A DNA stretch of 64,000 bases. Source: Selaginella moellendorffii (Eukaryota > Streptophyta > Lycopodiopsida > Selaginellales > Selaginellaceae). The stretch lies in assembly GCF_000143415.4 (NCBI RefSeq), contig NW_003314305.1, positions 88,391 to 152,390 of the forward strand, in the 5' to 3' direction. Under the pieces are notes generated by a model. That model did no database searches. It had not been told where the DNA came from and saw only the letters and a program-made list of their open reading frames with translations. Position 1 is the stretch's first letter. Each line of letters opens with the position of its first letter. A program made the position numbers and the translations under genes. Of this stretch, positions 31,609 to 42,348 are shown piece after piece.

Positions 31609-32275
31609 TCAGCTGCGAATATTCTGATCCAACCTAGCGCTTAAAAGAGCTTTTGAACTCTGGGTCAAAGGCATTTGACCACCTGAGTGAAACACCTTTG
31701 ACCACTTGACTAGCAGGTGGTGAATGCTTGCATCCATGCGAGTCCCAATCCCTCCCCACACGAGCATGTGTGGCAAATCCCGCAGCGATTCTCCACTAAC
31801 TTCATACACTGCCTCGAATCCAACCCTCTGGTAGTACCTCCGCAGCTGCGTAGCAAGAGAAAGAAGAATGTATTACCATCGATCATCAACCAGAGAGAAG
31901 AGCGCTCAATCTCACCTTGGAGTGGTACAAATCACTGTCGTTGATGGCCAGGAGCTCGGCCCTGGAGCAGCCACAATCGTAGCCATGGCGAATCGCCGCT
32001 GCTCCAATCAGGAGTGCCACACCGAAGAGAGGCTTGTCTTGTTTGATCTTGGAGGCTCTTGTCATCCGGATGGAATCCAGATGGAGAACCATGCCGTCTA
32101 TCCATGGCCTGATCACCCCTCTCGCCTCGCCCAGCAGCGCTTGATCTTTGCTGTTGGATGCTATCACCGTGAAGAATGGGCCGAGCTTCTTGAGCTCCAG
32201 GCTCACGCCCCTTCTCGCGGCCACATCCAGGATACCAGCCATCGCTGGAAGAATCGCCGCTCCACCTCCATTCAT
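31609..32275 (-). CDS. Conserved unknown protein, possibly GNAT-like
   Basis: Exons 32275-31916 and 31845-31609 give about 198 aa. It begins MNGGGAAILPAMAGILDVAA and contains VSLELKKLGPFFTVIAS, GVIRPWIDGMVLHLDSIRM, ELLAINDSDLYHSK, and in exon 2 LRRYYQRVGFEAVYEVSGES and MLVWGGIGTRMDA. The YY.R.GF..VYEV piece resembles the end of a GNAT acetyltransferase fold, but a CoA-binding motif is not clear. I believe this is a conserved plant protein, possibly plastidial. The C-terminal 25 residues run into repeat-like sequence and may be acquired. The start is 43 bp from the hydrolase ATG on the other strand. Confidence 0.7.
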
Positions 32276-32318
32276 CACTTCTCCTGCGCAAGAACCCTAA
32301 AATATTTTCATCCCAGCT

Positions 32319-33954
32319 ATGGCGCTCTTCCTCCATTGCATTGCGCTTCCTCGCTTTCAAAATCTCCAGCTCCAAGGCGCCGCGCGCTGGCGTGGCGCTT
32401 GGATCGCCAGGTGCTCCTTGTCGTCCGCCGCGGCAGATCCAGGCGATGAATTGTGGGAGCGCAAGAAGCGATCGAGGAGTATCGCGGGTGTGGATCAGGC
32501 TGTGCTCATGGAGCCATGGCTTCTAGCAGATCCTAGCAGCCGATTCGCGGAGTACAATGGAGTCCAGGTGCACTACAAGATCATCGCCAGGGATGGATCC
32601 CCAGGAAACATCAGGTATTTTCTTCTCGCTACTTGATTTGATGACAATGGGAATAACTATCGATCTAGCTCTCGCGTGGTCGCAGCGCTGGCGAGGCTGG
32701 AGAGTTCCCTGCGATACTCCTCCATGGATTTGGTGCCTCGATTTTTTCGTGGGAGCGTCTGATGCAGCCCTTGGCCAAGGTGTTAGCATCAACCGTGGTG
32801 GCGTTTGATCGGCCAGGCTTTGGACTAACTTCCCGGCCTAGGATTCAACCAAGTGCCGCGAAAGAGAACCCGTATAGTCTGGATTTCTCGGCATCTATCA
32901 CCGCGGCTTTCATTGATTTTCTAGGGGCAGACAAAGTGATATTGGTCGGGTACGTTCTTCTCTCTTTTTTCTTTTCTTTTCTTGCGAGAAGAAAAGTGCT
33001 GATTCCATCTATGCAGGCACTCTGCTGGATGCATTGTCGCTGCCGATACGTACTTTAAAGCTCCAGAGCGAATTGCCGGGATTGTGATGCTAGCTCCTGC
33101 CATAGCTGCGCCTTTCATGGGGAAACTGCGACGACGACAACGACGAGAAACTCGGAAAGAAGAGCATCTGGAACCGAATCCCCTGTCTCGTGCTCGCTTG
33201 CTTGTCAAGCTCGTCACCAGTCTCTTTCTGGGACTGCGTGCTGTTGCTCTCGAGCTTTACTCCAAGCTAAAGCGCTTCACTCAAAGTTTGAAAGAACTGG
33301 TGGCCAACATCTTCGCGGGAGTTTTAGCCGCGGCACTCAGATCAAAGGCTGCTATCTGGATGGTTTACCATTTCAAACTACGATTACATTCATCCTTCTA
33401 ACTCATGTGCTTTCGTTTCGAAACAGATACAGCAGATAATGGATAGATACTCGAGGGAGGCAGTGCGTTTTGCTTGGTACAATCCACAGATGGTTGATAA
33501 CTCTATCATTCAAGGCTACACCAAGGTGAGTCACCAAATGTTTCAGGAAACACTTTAATCATAGGATTGTTTCTATAGCCCTTGGGATGTAGGAACTGGG
33601 ACCAAGCGTTGCTAGAGTACGTTATAGCCATGTTGTCAACCAGAGACAAAAAGGGAAGGAAACTAGCCGAGAAGATTGAAGAAATCTCATGTCCAGGTAC
33701 GTATATTTCTTGTTTAAAACGATCCATGCCGTAATTGGTTTTCTCGCCCGTCAGTTCTGATAGTAACGGGAGACACAGATCGTTTGGTCCCTGCTTGGAA
33801 CGCAGAAAAGCTCGCCAAAGTGTTTCCCAAGTCTACGTTTCACAAGATCAAAGAGTGCGGACACTTGCCTCACGAAGAGACACCCGAAGAAGTTTTACGT
33901 GTCGTAGGAGAGTTCATTTCATCGAGCATTGCAAAAGTAAAATGTGGTGAATAA
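32319..33954 (+). CDS. Alpha/beta hydrolase, probable plastid protein
   Basis: Six exons, 32319-32614, 32686-32949, 33017-33362, 33427-33525, 33579-33696 and 33755-33954, 440 aa. The first about 50 residues are Arg/Ser/Ala-rich (transit-peptide-like). The core shows PAILLHGFGASIFSWE (oxyanion region), VVAFDRPGFGLTSRP, the nucleophile elbow GHSAG split across an intron, VTGDTDRLVPAWNAEKL with the likely catalytic Asp, and KECGHLPHEETPEEV with the catalytic His. The complete triad implies an active esterase/lipase-type hydrolase; substrate unknown. All phases close. A collapsed copy follows at 34620-35140. Confidence 0.9.
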
Positions 33955-34619
33955 GGTCTTTCCTTTGCGTGTTTGTTTCGCCTTTGAGGTACGAGATGGA
34001 CGATGCTGTTGTCCCTCTCCCACTCGCTCTCACACACAAGGTATACTTTTTCTTGCAAGACAGTGATACTTGAAGGACTGTGTTCCAGGTTCTGCGGAGA
34101 GACGCTTGTCTAGTGCGAAATGGTGATTCTAGTTGAGTTACACTGTTCTATGTTGATGCTAGTGATGAGATACAGCTTACCCAGATCACAGTATTGAGCA
34201 AGAACTATTGCGGTAACTCACACAGACTTCATTTTACATTCTTTGTAAAGTTGGGATTTACAAGCAACTCAATTTCGACATTAATATGGTTCCTTCTAAT
34301 GAGATCCAAAAGTATGCTGTTGAAGTTCATATAAATCCCACTCGCTCTGGTTGAACATTTGAGCTGAATGGAAACTTCAGCCGGAAATTGTCTCTGTTAT
34401 CTAGAGTGCACCCGAAATCATCCAGCGTTGTCAGCTTCTTTCCAAAAGCAGTAGTCATGGATAAACCCCGGCTTCCAGTGCTGAGACCAGATTTCCCAAG
34501 AGCTAAAGAACACGCTCTCATGCCCAATCCCTGTGGCAAAGTGGCAAAGTACCTTGTGATTGCATGTCAATCGTTCCAATTCAGCTTGACTTCCACTTTA
34601 TCAACCTCCATAACGCTAT

Positions 34620-35140
34620 TTTCTTGCCAATGTTCTTAGCTACTTGATTGGAATTACTATCTATCTAGCTCTCTCGTAATCGCAGCGAGGTTGGAAAGTT
34701 CCTTGCGATGCTCCTCCATGGATTTGGTGCCTCTGTTTTCCTTGCGAGCCCATCCCTGATCCAGCCGGTGGCTTTGCACTAACTTCCCAGTGTTTAAGTT
34801 GCACAGGATCAGGAAAAAATACCCGAAGATGTGTTACGTGTCAGAGGAGAGTTTCTTTCATCGTGCATTGCGAAAGAAAAATCCGGTGAATAAGGTCTTT
34901 CCTTTGCGTGTTTGTTTCGCCTCGGAGGTACGATATGGATGATGCCGTCGTACTCCCTCTCTCTCTCTCTCACTCACAAGGCATGCTTTTTACCTCAGTA
35001 GAGGTGCGGTGAAAGACAGTGATACTTGACAACTTTGAAGGGCTGTGTTCCAGGTCCTGCGGATAGAGGCTTTTCCAGAAGTGCAAGGTGGTGATTCGAT
35101 CCCTGATAGTGCTTGAATTTTTCAAAGAAGCAGTTGATTC
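34620..35140 (+). pseudogene. Collapsed copy of the alpha/beta hydrolase
   Basis: 34630-34790 matches the end of intron 1 and exon 2 (CTCCTCCATGGATTTGGTGCCTC). It jumps at about 34800 to the end of exon 6 and the 3' UTR (34820-35060 corresponds to 33885-34110, including GGTGAATAAGGTCTTTCC). Exons 3-5 and the nucleophile Ser are absent. Intron sequence is kept, so it arose at DNA level. Confidence 0.85.
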
Positions 35141-36884
35141 CCTTGCTCTCAGTGTTGACATTGTTTTGAGTTGATGCTAGTGACGAGATAGAGCTGACTT
35201 TTCCAGATCACGTTGTCACAGTATTTACCAAGGAGAGGATATGAATGTCGAGGGGCATCTCACGCAGATTTCAGTGTGTGCATTGCACTCTTTTGCAAGG
35301 TACGAGATTCTGTATCTAGTCTTCTAAGCGTAACAATACTCTTTTTTGCGTGCTCGAACAGGTACAGGGGCCACTCAGATCACTGTGTTACAAAAATGGA
35401 AAACTGAGATCACTACGTGATGTGTACGTATTCTAGTATAGCGTCATTCCCTTTTGTCTTCTCTAACTTTCTTCGTGTGGAGCCAACGTCAAAACCATAT
35501 GTAGTGGATCATCAAAAACCCACTAGTGGTCGAGAAAAGGAGGAAGAGGAGGAGGAGGAGGAAAGAGGATGGTCAATCCCTTCCGCTTTTCTTTGTCACG
35601 AACTCGATTTCTCTCGACCACTGCGAAGCATTATCACAAGATATGCTTGAGAGGGCGAGGCCGCTGTGTTGGTTTGTGGAGGCTGATGTTAACAAGTCGT
35701 GGGCCTGGCTCGCTATACTTCTTCTGGCTTTGCAAAGGTGGGGCACAGAGGAATTCCGAGGAAACGTATATATTAACGCTGTACGCTTGTAGGTGGCTCG
35801 AGGGACAACGCTTTCCAAGCACAGCACAGTCGGTTTGGCTTGCTTTCGGAGGTGGCGCTTTGTCGTGTTGGGATCAAACTATAGCAACCGCCACCCGCCC
35901 TTGGCCCGATGGAACAACCTTTTGTTTCTCTCACAAGAATCTCCACCCAACGAGATCAACGAGATCACGCAGCAGCTCATTTCCATCCCGGGGCCTCAAT
36001 CAATCAGTCAGCTCGCGAGTGCTCGCTCGACGAGAGGAGCGAGAGACAAGTGTACACTAAGCGTGCTTTGCTCGCTCATCGCTCCTTTCAGAGGTACGGC
36101 TGCCTTTCCGTATGACAAAGCTTTTGATTCCTCCCATCTTGTTTATGCCTCTAGTTGGTGGATATGCTACCACACAAAAGCTCTCCCTCTCGAGAGCTCG
36201 GCTCGGCTCAGCTCAGCGCAAAGTGTGAGAGTTAGTGGCGGAGTGAGTTAGTCCACTTGAAAGGGATGGCTACTTCTTCTTTGGGAATCAACTAACCCAA
36301 GCTTTTGATTTTCGCTTTGGGTGACGTTGCAGGTCTGAAATATTCTTTGATTTTATATTGCTGCGCTGGGCCAAGTTGGAATCGTATCCGTCCGGTCAGT
36401 TTTTTTCACCAAAAACTCACACAGATACAATGCTTTAAACTGGTGAACAGGCAAAGAAACGTGAAGCACATCACAGGCAGCAGTGGCAACTTTTGTTTGA
36501 GGATCCAGTCAAGGAAGAGGAAATGCTCGCTCCTCTTTGGTTTTGTTCTTGGATCCCAGGAGCAATCATGGAGCACATAGATCGTCAAAGAAAAGATTAT
36601 ACACTGGTGGTGGGGGGAGGGGACCCCGGATTAGCTAAAGTTTAAACAAGTCGCAAACCAAATCAGCTGGGAATCTTCTTAGGCAGATCTTATTCGCTAC
36701 AAGAAATTCAACATCGCACCAGTCACTTAGAGGGTGGTGAAAGCCAAGCTTTTCTTCCTCGTAGCTAAAAAATCTTGGTAAAGCTTAATTTCATTGCATC
36801 TAATTAACCCAACTTTGTTGATAATAAGGTGGTATATACGTCTAGAAAAAAATTAAAATAAAGTCCTCTTTCACGAATCCAACC
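35141..36884. other. Intergenic region without recognisable gene
   Basis: Several open frames up to 163 codons occur here, but none shows domain-like sequence, splice-consistent continuation or clean composition. Simple features: a purine tract at about 35534-35570, and a GAGCTCGGCTCGGCTCAGCTCAGC direct-repeat stretch near 36196. I support no gene. Confidence 0.5.
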
Positions 36885-36918
36885 GGCCTAGCTACGAGCA
36901 CGACCAAACCAAAGTTAC
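36885..36918. repeat. Dispersed 34-bp repeat, copy 2
   Basis: Near-identical to 2181-2214 (GGCCTAGCTAC...), again in AT-rich non-coding DNA. The remaining stretch to the PLATZ gene (36919-37674) has a probable 5'-UTR intron (37595-37634) and no other supported feature. Confidence 0.6.
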
Positions 36919-37674
36919 ACCTATCCAGAAAAAATTCCCCCCAAATTCTCCATGTAATGTGCACAACAAGAGCAAGACTACAACCTTTGCGGGGCCACTA
37001 AACCACAGATATATCTTTGATTAAATTCATAGCCATGGGTAAAACCGTGAGATATTAAATCGCTCGGCCAATTATTTGAGTCCATAATGCGCACGCGTGA
37101 CTGGCCCACGTCAGCACGCCCCCCATGTCATACTGTAAAATCTAGGCACATCTCCCGCCGTTGGATCCCGACGCATCGGGGCCGTTGGTTTATCGGAGAT
37201 GCCGCGACCGTCTCTGGAGCTCTTTTTAAACACCTTTGCTTCATCAAACCTTTTCTCTTCCTCTCGCCCAGACCGATTTCCATGGCTTGTCGCCCCGAAT
37301 TTCCCATTCCATGCCGAGCGCTGTGTGAATGAATTGGAGTGCGAGCCACTGATAAGTGTGATTGCTTCGTTCCCGGGCCGCTTTCGCTGTAAACAAATCG
37401 TAAGGAATTTCTTGCACCGCAAGACTTGCATTTCGTGCTCTTGATTCGCACGGCGATGCTCCATTGCGCAATGCATCTGGGCCGTGACAATTGGTGAGTA
37501 GTGACGGCATTGTATCTCGGCCCAGCCCTCTTGCGGGCTCGAGCAATTCTTACCGGAATTCGACACTACAGAGCCTGGAGAGGAAGAGAATGGTAAATTC
37601 TTCTTCTTTGCATGATTGATCGGTTCAATTGCAGTTGGTGTGTGCTTGGAGTGTGACCATGCATCCTGATTGCG

Positions 37675-38944
37675 ATGAATTCTATGAATTTCAACTCTGT
37701 GGAGCCAATGCCTGGAGGGAATTGATCGAATTTCTTGCCCAATTTCCAGGTGGCCCAGCACAAGAGCTATCCAATTTGCCCCCCTTGGCTCAAGCCCCTC
37801 ATCTCCGCCAAGTTCTTCGAGCCCTGCAACAATCACAGCTCCCCCACCTCGTCCCCGGCCGCTGGCGAGGCCGCCGCGTCCACCAGCGCCGCTCGAATCG
37901 AATGCAACCTCTACTGCCTGGATTGCATGGACGAGCCACTCTGTTTTGGCTGTACATTCTGCCACAAGAATCACCACGTCGTGCAGGTACGCAAAAGCGA
38001 TGAAAAGAAACTTCTGTGGTTGTTCGGGTGTCCGAGACGAAAGTGATCGGCTACCCGAGGTGGGCAATTGCCCGATATGGATATGGTGGACATTGATCGA
38101 GAGAGTTCAAGGGAAGCCTTGTATATAATGCCTGACAGTGGGTTTCTTTCTATGTACAGATTCGTCGATCGTCCTACCACGACGTGATTCGCGTGTCAGA
38201 GATCCAAAAGGTGCTCGACTTGAGCGGCATTCAATCCTACATCATCAACAGCGCCCGGGTGGTGTTCCTCAACGGCAGGCCCCAGACCAAGCTCGCCAAG
38301 GGCGTCACCAAGACTTGCGAGATTTGCGAGAGGAGCCTCAACGAGAGCTTCCGCTACTGCTCGCTGGGATGCAAGGTAGGCAGCCCAACACCAAATTCTT
38401 TCCAAAACTCTTCTTCTTCTTCGATCTCACTGTGCAGCTCCAAGGCATCAGCAAGCACAACGATCTCACTTTCATGGTCCAGCCAAAGCCCCAAGTCGGC
38501 AATGGCAACCACCGGGTCTACCCGGAAGACGGCGTGTCTCACAAGAGATCTAGATCCAGGAAGAAGCTCAAGCTGGACACGCAGCAAATCCAATCCCAGC
38601 AGCACCAGGAACTGCTAGCCACGCCCACGCCCGGCGATCAGGAGAAGATCGCTACGCCAAACAATGCGCCCAGCGCTCCAGCTGATCTGCCAGTAGAGGA
38701 GGCGACCGATCGAGGAGAGAAAACGGAAAACGTTATGGAGGAAAAGGAGTCCGAGGAAGAAGAGCATGGAGATGGAGAAGTGTTCCAACAGCGGTTGGGC
38801 CTGGTGGGGATCTGCCCGTCCACACCGCCTCAGGTGGTGACGTGGACGGAGGGGATTTTCCCTGGCCGGCAACGAGCGAGGAAAGGGACTCCACACAGGT
38901 CACACTTGGGCAGTGGTTTGACTTTGGGTGAAGCTAGAGGGTAA
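37675..38944 (+). CDS. PLATZ zinc-binding transcription factor
   Basis: Exons: 37675-37698 (tentative), 37750-37986, 38160-38375 and 38438-38944, about 327 aa. The PLATZ domain is clear: [33 protein letters not shown] with [40 protein letters not shown], and [21 protein letters not shown]. Its Cys/His ligands bind zinc, and the family represses A/T-rich DNA. Unusual: a 20-residue Ser/Ala insertion follows EPCNNH, between the first metal ligands and CNLYCLDC. The 168-residue C-terminal tail is charged and disordered. The first coding exon is uncertain because the downstream frame is blocked upstream and the assumed donor (CTCT|GTGGAG) is weak. Confidence 0.85.
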
Positions 38945-39315
38945 AAACACAGTTACCAAGTCCTAGGCTGGTAACAAAGAAAAGGTAAGAAGAAAGCTAA
39001 GGTTTCCAGGAAGAAGGGAAGGATCTCTCCATGCTTTAAAAGAGACAACTACAAGCAGCCAACACCAAGCAAAAAAAGTGAGGTAAAGTCGTAAAAATCA
39101 CACAGAAGTGTGAGAATAAAATTGGGGCATGGGAAGATCAAAGCTCCACAAGCAGATATTGGTTAGATTTCTTAGAAAACTCTTTAGACGATCAGCTTGT
39201 GCTGCTGCTATAAAAATGGTGGCCATTGCATTGCTCTAAAGACTAGTAAATATTAATAAAATCAATTATATTATAATTGAGTTGTATTATTCTATTGTTC
39301 GCGAAGGACAGAATT
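38945..39315. other. AT-rich region between convergent genes
   Basis: This holds the 3' ends of the PLATZ and kiwellin genes. A run of AT-rich sequence at 39241-39300 lies just after the kiwellin stop. No further feature seen. Confidence 0.5.
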
Positions 39316-40134
39316 TTAATCCGAGGCGCCCTGCGCATCCGACCAAGTAATGTCCATCCAGCCAAACTTATCGCTATTTTTCGAGACCCCCAGCGCGCGC
39401 CAAACTGCGGGCGATCCATCCACCAGATTGGGCTGGCATGGCGGATAGAATCCATGCTCGGCGTCGCAGCCACGAAGAGAGTCACACTCGTCCACCACTC
39501 TCGCCCGGACGCTCTTGCCGTTGGGCGCATGGATGATCACAAATCGCCCACAACGCTTCCCCTTGGCAAACCATCCGGTGGAGAGCGCCACCACCAAGTC
39601 TTTGTTGGAGTGGAACTTGGAATCACACTCGGAGGCGCCGCCGCCGTCCCCTCCCGGCTGGAAATCGTTCACGGTGAGAATCGCCTTCGTGAACTTTGTC
39701 ACCGGAGGCGAGCACTTGAACTGCGGGTAGGACTTCCCGACCTGGCAGCAATCCTTGCATCCCTTGGAGTTCTTTGGAGCATGGAGGAATCCCGAGGCTC
39801 GGCACTGCCCTTGGCCAGGAGCTGGCTCGAGTGGCGGCGGCGGGGCTTCGATCTCCGGGGGAGAAGAAGGAGGATCTGATGGATTCTTGGGCTGCTTCTT
39901 CTTCTTGTTCTTGTTCTTGTTGCAGATGTTGGTCTCCTTGTCTGGATCATCCTTGCATTCACCTTGTAAGCACACGAGCCCCTTCTTGCAGCTGGCCGTG
40001 GATTTGCATTTCTTCCCACATCCTCTTCGACCGTGGCCGTGCTTGTGATTGGATTCGGCCAAATGCAAGAGCTGCAAGAGGAAGACTGAGAATAGCACGA
40101 CGAGAAGGAGCAGCCTCCTCCGTGCCATCGACAT
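39316..40134 (-). CDS. Kiwellin-like secreted protein
   Basis: Single exon, 272 aa. A signal peptide (LLLLVVLFSVFLLQLLHLAES) is followed by a Cys-rich basic segment (GCGKKCKSTASCKKGLVC), a Lys/Pro-rich linker, and a kiwellin double-psi beta-barrel domain: CRASGFLHAPKNSKGCKDCC, YPQFKCSPPVTKFTKAILT, GGDGGGASECDSKFHSN, VALSTGWFAKGKRCGRFV, VVDECDSLRGCD, and GWMDITWSDA. Kiwellins are extracellular; in maize one binds and inhibits a fungal chorismate mutase effector. The extra N-terminal Cys-rich and Pro-rich extension makes this longer than typical (about 190-220 aa). An ATATATA at 40161-40167 is close upstream but too near the ATG to be an obvious TATA box. Confidence 0.93.
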   Translation of the reverse strand: MSMARRRLLLLVVLFSVFLLQLLHLAESNHKHGHGRRGCGKKCKSTASCKKGLVCLQGECKDDPDKETNICNKNKNKKKKQPKNPSDPPSSPPEIEAPPPPLEPAPGQGQCRASGFLHAPKNSKGCKDCCQVGKSYPQFKCSPPVTKFTKAILTVNDFQPGGDGGGASECDSKFHSNKDLVVALSTGWFAKGKRCGRFVIIHAPNGKSVRARVVDECDSLRGCDAEHGFYPPCQPNLVDGSPAVWRALGVSKNSDKFGWMDITWSDAQGASD

Positions 40135-40353
40135 GATTCAGAGATGCCGCGGAGGTGGCGATATATACTGCCCTCTTGCTTGTAGTTTTGTGGCTTTGTT
40201 TTGCAGCTTTAGGCAAGAGCTTTGGCGATTCCGGTCGGCTTTGGCCTGTTCTTCACAGCGTCGCGATTCGCAATTTATACCCAATAGAATTCATAGCTTT
40301 GCTGGCGCGCCAATGGGCGCCGTTGGATTGGATCTAGGTCTGGTTTATGGTGG

Positions 40354-42348
40354 ATGTCCACCGCGATCTCGGTGGAGCAGCAAGATGTGTATGCGTCGCG
40401 GCTCAAGCGATGCGGCGAGACCAGAGATCTCGTCGAGGGCCGCCGGATCCACGCCCATGTTATCGACAACGGCCACTTCTCGGACCGCTACGTCTCCAAT
40501 CTGGTGGTGGACATGTACGGAAAATGCGGCAGCGTGGAGGAGGCACGCCGCGCCTTTGATTCCATCGCGGCGCCGAATCTCTTCTCTTGGAACATCCTCA
40601 TTGCCGCATATGCCCAGAACGGGCATTTGGGCGAAGCGCGGCGGCTCTTTGATTTCATGCCCGAGAAGAACGCCGTGTCCTGGAATGCAATGATCACTGC
40701 GTATGCGCGGAATGGTCAAGCTAGCGACGCCAAAGTGATCTTCGACGCTATGCCAAGACCCACTGCTGTCTCTTGGAATGCCATGATCGCAGCATATGCC
40801 AAGAACGGGCATCTGGAGGATGCTCGGACATTGTTTGAGGCGATGCCATGCCCGAACCTTGTGACTTGGAACACAATGCTCGCCGCTTACTGTGAAGCCG
40901 GGGATATGGATCAAGCTCACGTAATGTTCAAGAGCATGCCCACGCCGGACGTAGTTTCGTGGACTACCATTCTCTCCGCATATGCCTCGAGGGGTGATCT
41001 TGGTGAGACAAAGGCCGTGTTTGCAAGTATGCCGCGGAAGAACGTTGTTTCGTGGACAGCGATGCTGAAAGCATACATACAAGCTGGTGAGATTGATAAT
41101 GCGAGACTACATTTCGAGATAATGCCCGATAGAAACATCGTGTCGTGGAATGCAATGGTTGCAGCATATGCCCAACATGGAAACTTGAGAGAAGCGAGAG
41201 CACTGTTTGATAGCATGGCGAAAAAGGATTCCGCGACCTGGACGACGATGGTGGTCGCGTACGCGAGCGCAGGCCAGCTGAAAGAGGCAATGGATCTCTT
41301 CAATCAGATGCAACAGCGAGATGTAGTATCTTGGACTGCAATGCTCACGGCCTATGCCCAAGACGGACAGCTGAACAAAGGGAGGGAATTGTTCGATAGT
41401 ATGCCTCACAGGAACGTCGTGTCGTGGAACGCGATGATCGCCGGCTACGCTCAAAACGGGAACCTGACAGAAGCAAGGGTCCTGTTCGATCGAATGCCGG
41501 TAAAGAGTACCGCTTCGTGGAACGCTGTGGTAACCGCGTATGCCCAGGCCGGAGACATGGAGGAAGCCCGAGCTCTGTTCGAGAGAATGCCTTCCAGGAA
41601 CACTGTGTCGTGGAACACGGTCATCACTGGCTACTCGCAGCAAGAACAGCAAGAGAAAGAGGCGGTGAGGCTGTTCCTCAGGATGGACCTGGAAGGCGCT
41701 CGTCCCGACGAGATAACTTTCGCGTGCGTGATCGACGCGTGCGCGAGCTCCTCGTCGCTACGAGAGGGCCGGCATTTGCACGAGGAGGTGTCGAGCAGCA
41801 GCGATGTGGCGAGAGACCCCGTGGTGTGGAACTCGCTCATCAACATGTATGGATCTTGCGGGAGCCTGGGAGAAGCTCAAGCGCTCTTCGACGCCATGGC
41901 CAACAAGAACGTCGTGTCGTGGAACGCAATGCTTGCGGCGTACGCGGGCGCCGGGGACGAGCTCCAGGCGCTGGAGCTGTTCGGGAAGATGGATCACGAA
42001 GGCTTCCGTCCCGACGCAGTGACTTTCATCGTCGTTCTCGCAGCTTGCAGCCACGGTGGGATCTTCCAAACAGGACTTTTGCTCTTCGTCTCCATCGCGG
42101 GGGACTACTTCGCGACTCCAACCGCGGATCACTTCCTGTGCGTGATCGATCTGCTGGGACGAGCCGGGCTGGTGGACGAGGCGGAGGAGGTGGTGAAAAC
42201 GATGCCATTCGAGCCATGCGTGGTTGCGTGGGTGTCGCTCCTCAGCGCTTGCAAAGTCCATAACGATGTGGAGCGCGCGAGAAAGGTAGCGAGCATTGCC
42301 GTGGAAAGCGAGCACGCTGGTCTTCTTGTTCTTCTGGCCAACATGTAA
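40354..42348 (+). CDS. PLS-type pentatricopeptide repeat protein with short E region
   Basis: Intronless, 664 aa from ATG 40354. It starts with a YASRLKRCGETRDLVEGRRIHAHVI segment typical of PLS-class proteins. About fifteen repeats follow, dominated by 31-residue S-type repeats (SWNAMIAAYAKNGHLEDART), then longer L/P repeats (GARPDEITFACVIDAC, GFRPDAVTFIVVLAACSHGG). It ends in an E1-like segment (PCVVAWVSLLSACKVHNDVERARKVA) that stops at LLVLLANM, before E2 and DYW motifs. It is likely an organelle RNA-editing specificity factor lacking its own deaminase domain. It shares a 219-bp divergent upstream region with the kiwellin gene. Confidence 0.92.
   Translation: MSTAISVEQQDVYASRLKRCGETRDLVEGRRIHAHVIDNGHFSDRYVSNLVVDMYGKCGSVEEARRAFDSIAAPNLFSWNILIAAYAQNGHLGEARRLFDFMPEKNAVSWNAMITAYARNGQASDAKVIFDAMPRPTAVSWNAMIAAYAKNGHLEDARTLFEAMPCPNLVTWNTMLAAYCEAGDMDQAHVMFKSMPTPDVVSWTTILSAYASRGDLGETKAVFASMPRKNVVSWTAMLKAYIQAGEIDNARLHFEIMPDRNIVSWNAMVAAYAQHGNLREARALFDSMAKKDSATWTTMVVAYASAGQLKEAMDLFNQMQQRDVVSWTAMLTAYAQDGQLNKGRELFDSMPHRNVVSWNAMIAGYAQNGNLTEARVLFDRMPVKSTASWNAVVTAYAQAGDMEEARALFERMPSRNTVSWNTVITGYSQQEQQEKEAVRLFLRMDLEGARPDEITFACVIDACASSSSLREGRHLHEEVSSSSDVARDPVVWNSLINMYGSCGSLGEAQALFDAMANKNVVSWNAMLAAYAGAGDELQALELFGKMDHEGFRPDAVTFIVVLAACSHGGIFQTGLLLFVSIAGDYFATPTADHFLCVIDLLGRAGLVDEAEEVVKTMPFEPCVVAWVSLLSACKVHNDVERARKVASIAVESEHAGLLVLLANM

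Noticed and set aside
35569-36060. 163-codon ORF
   Set aside because: Overlaps other equally open frames, no domain-like pattern, Arg/Ser-rich composition typical of random GC-balanced DNA.
37111-38067. 318-codon minus-strand ORF
   Set aside because: Antisense to the PLATZ exon and its 5' region; no recognisable sequence.
39277-39879. 200-codon plus-strand ORF
   Set aside because: Antisense of the kiwellin domain, which is clear on the minus strand.
40161-40167. TATA box of the kiwellin gene
   Set aside because: It lies only about 27 nt from the ATG, leaving no room for a 5' UTR, so assignment is unsafe.
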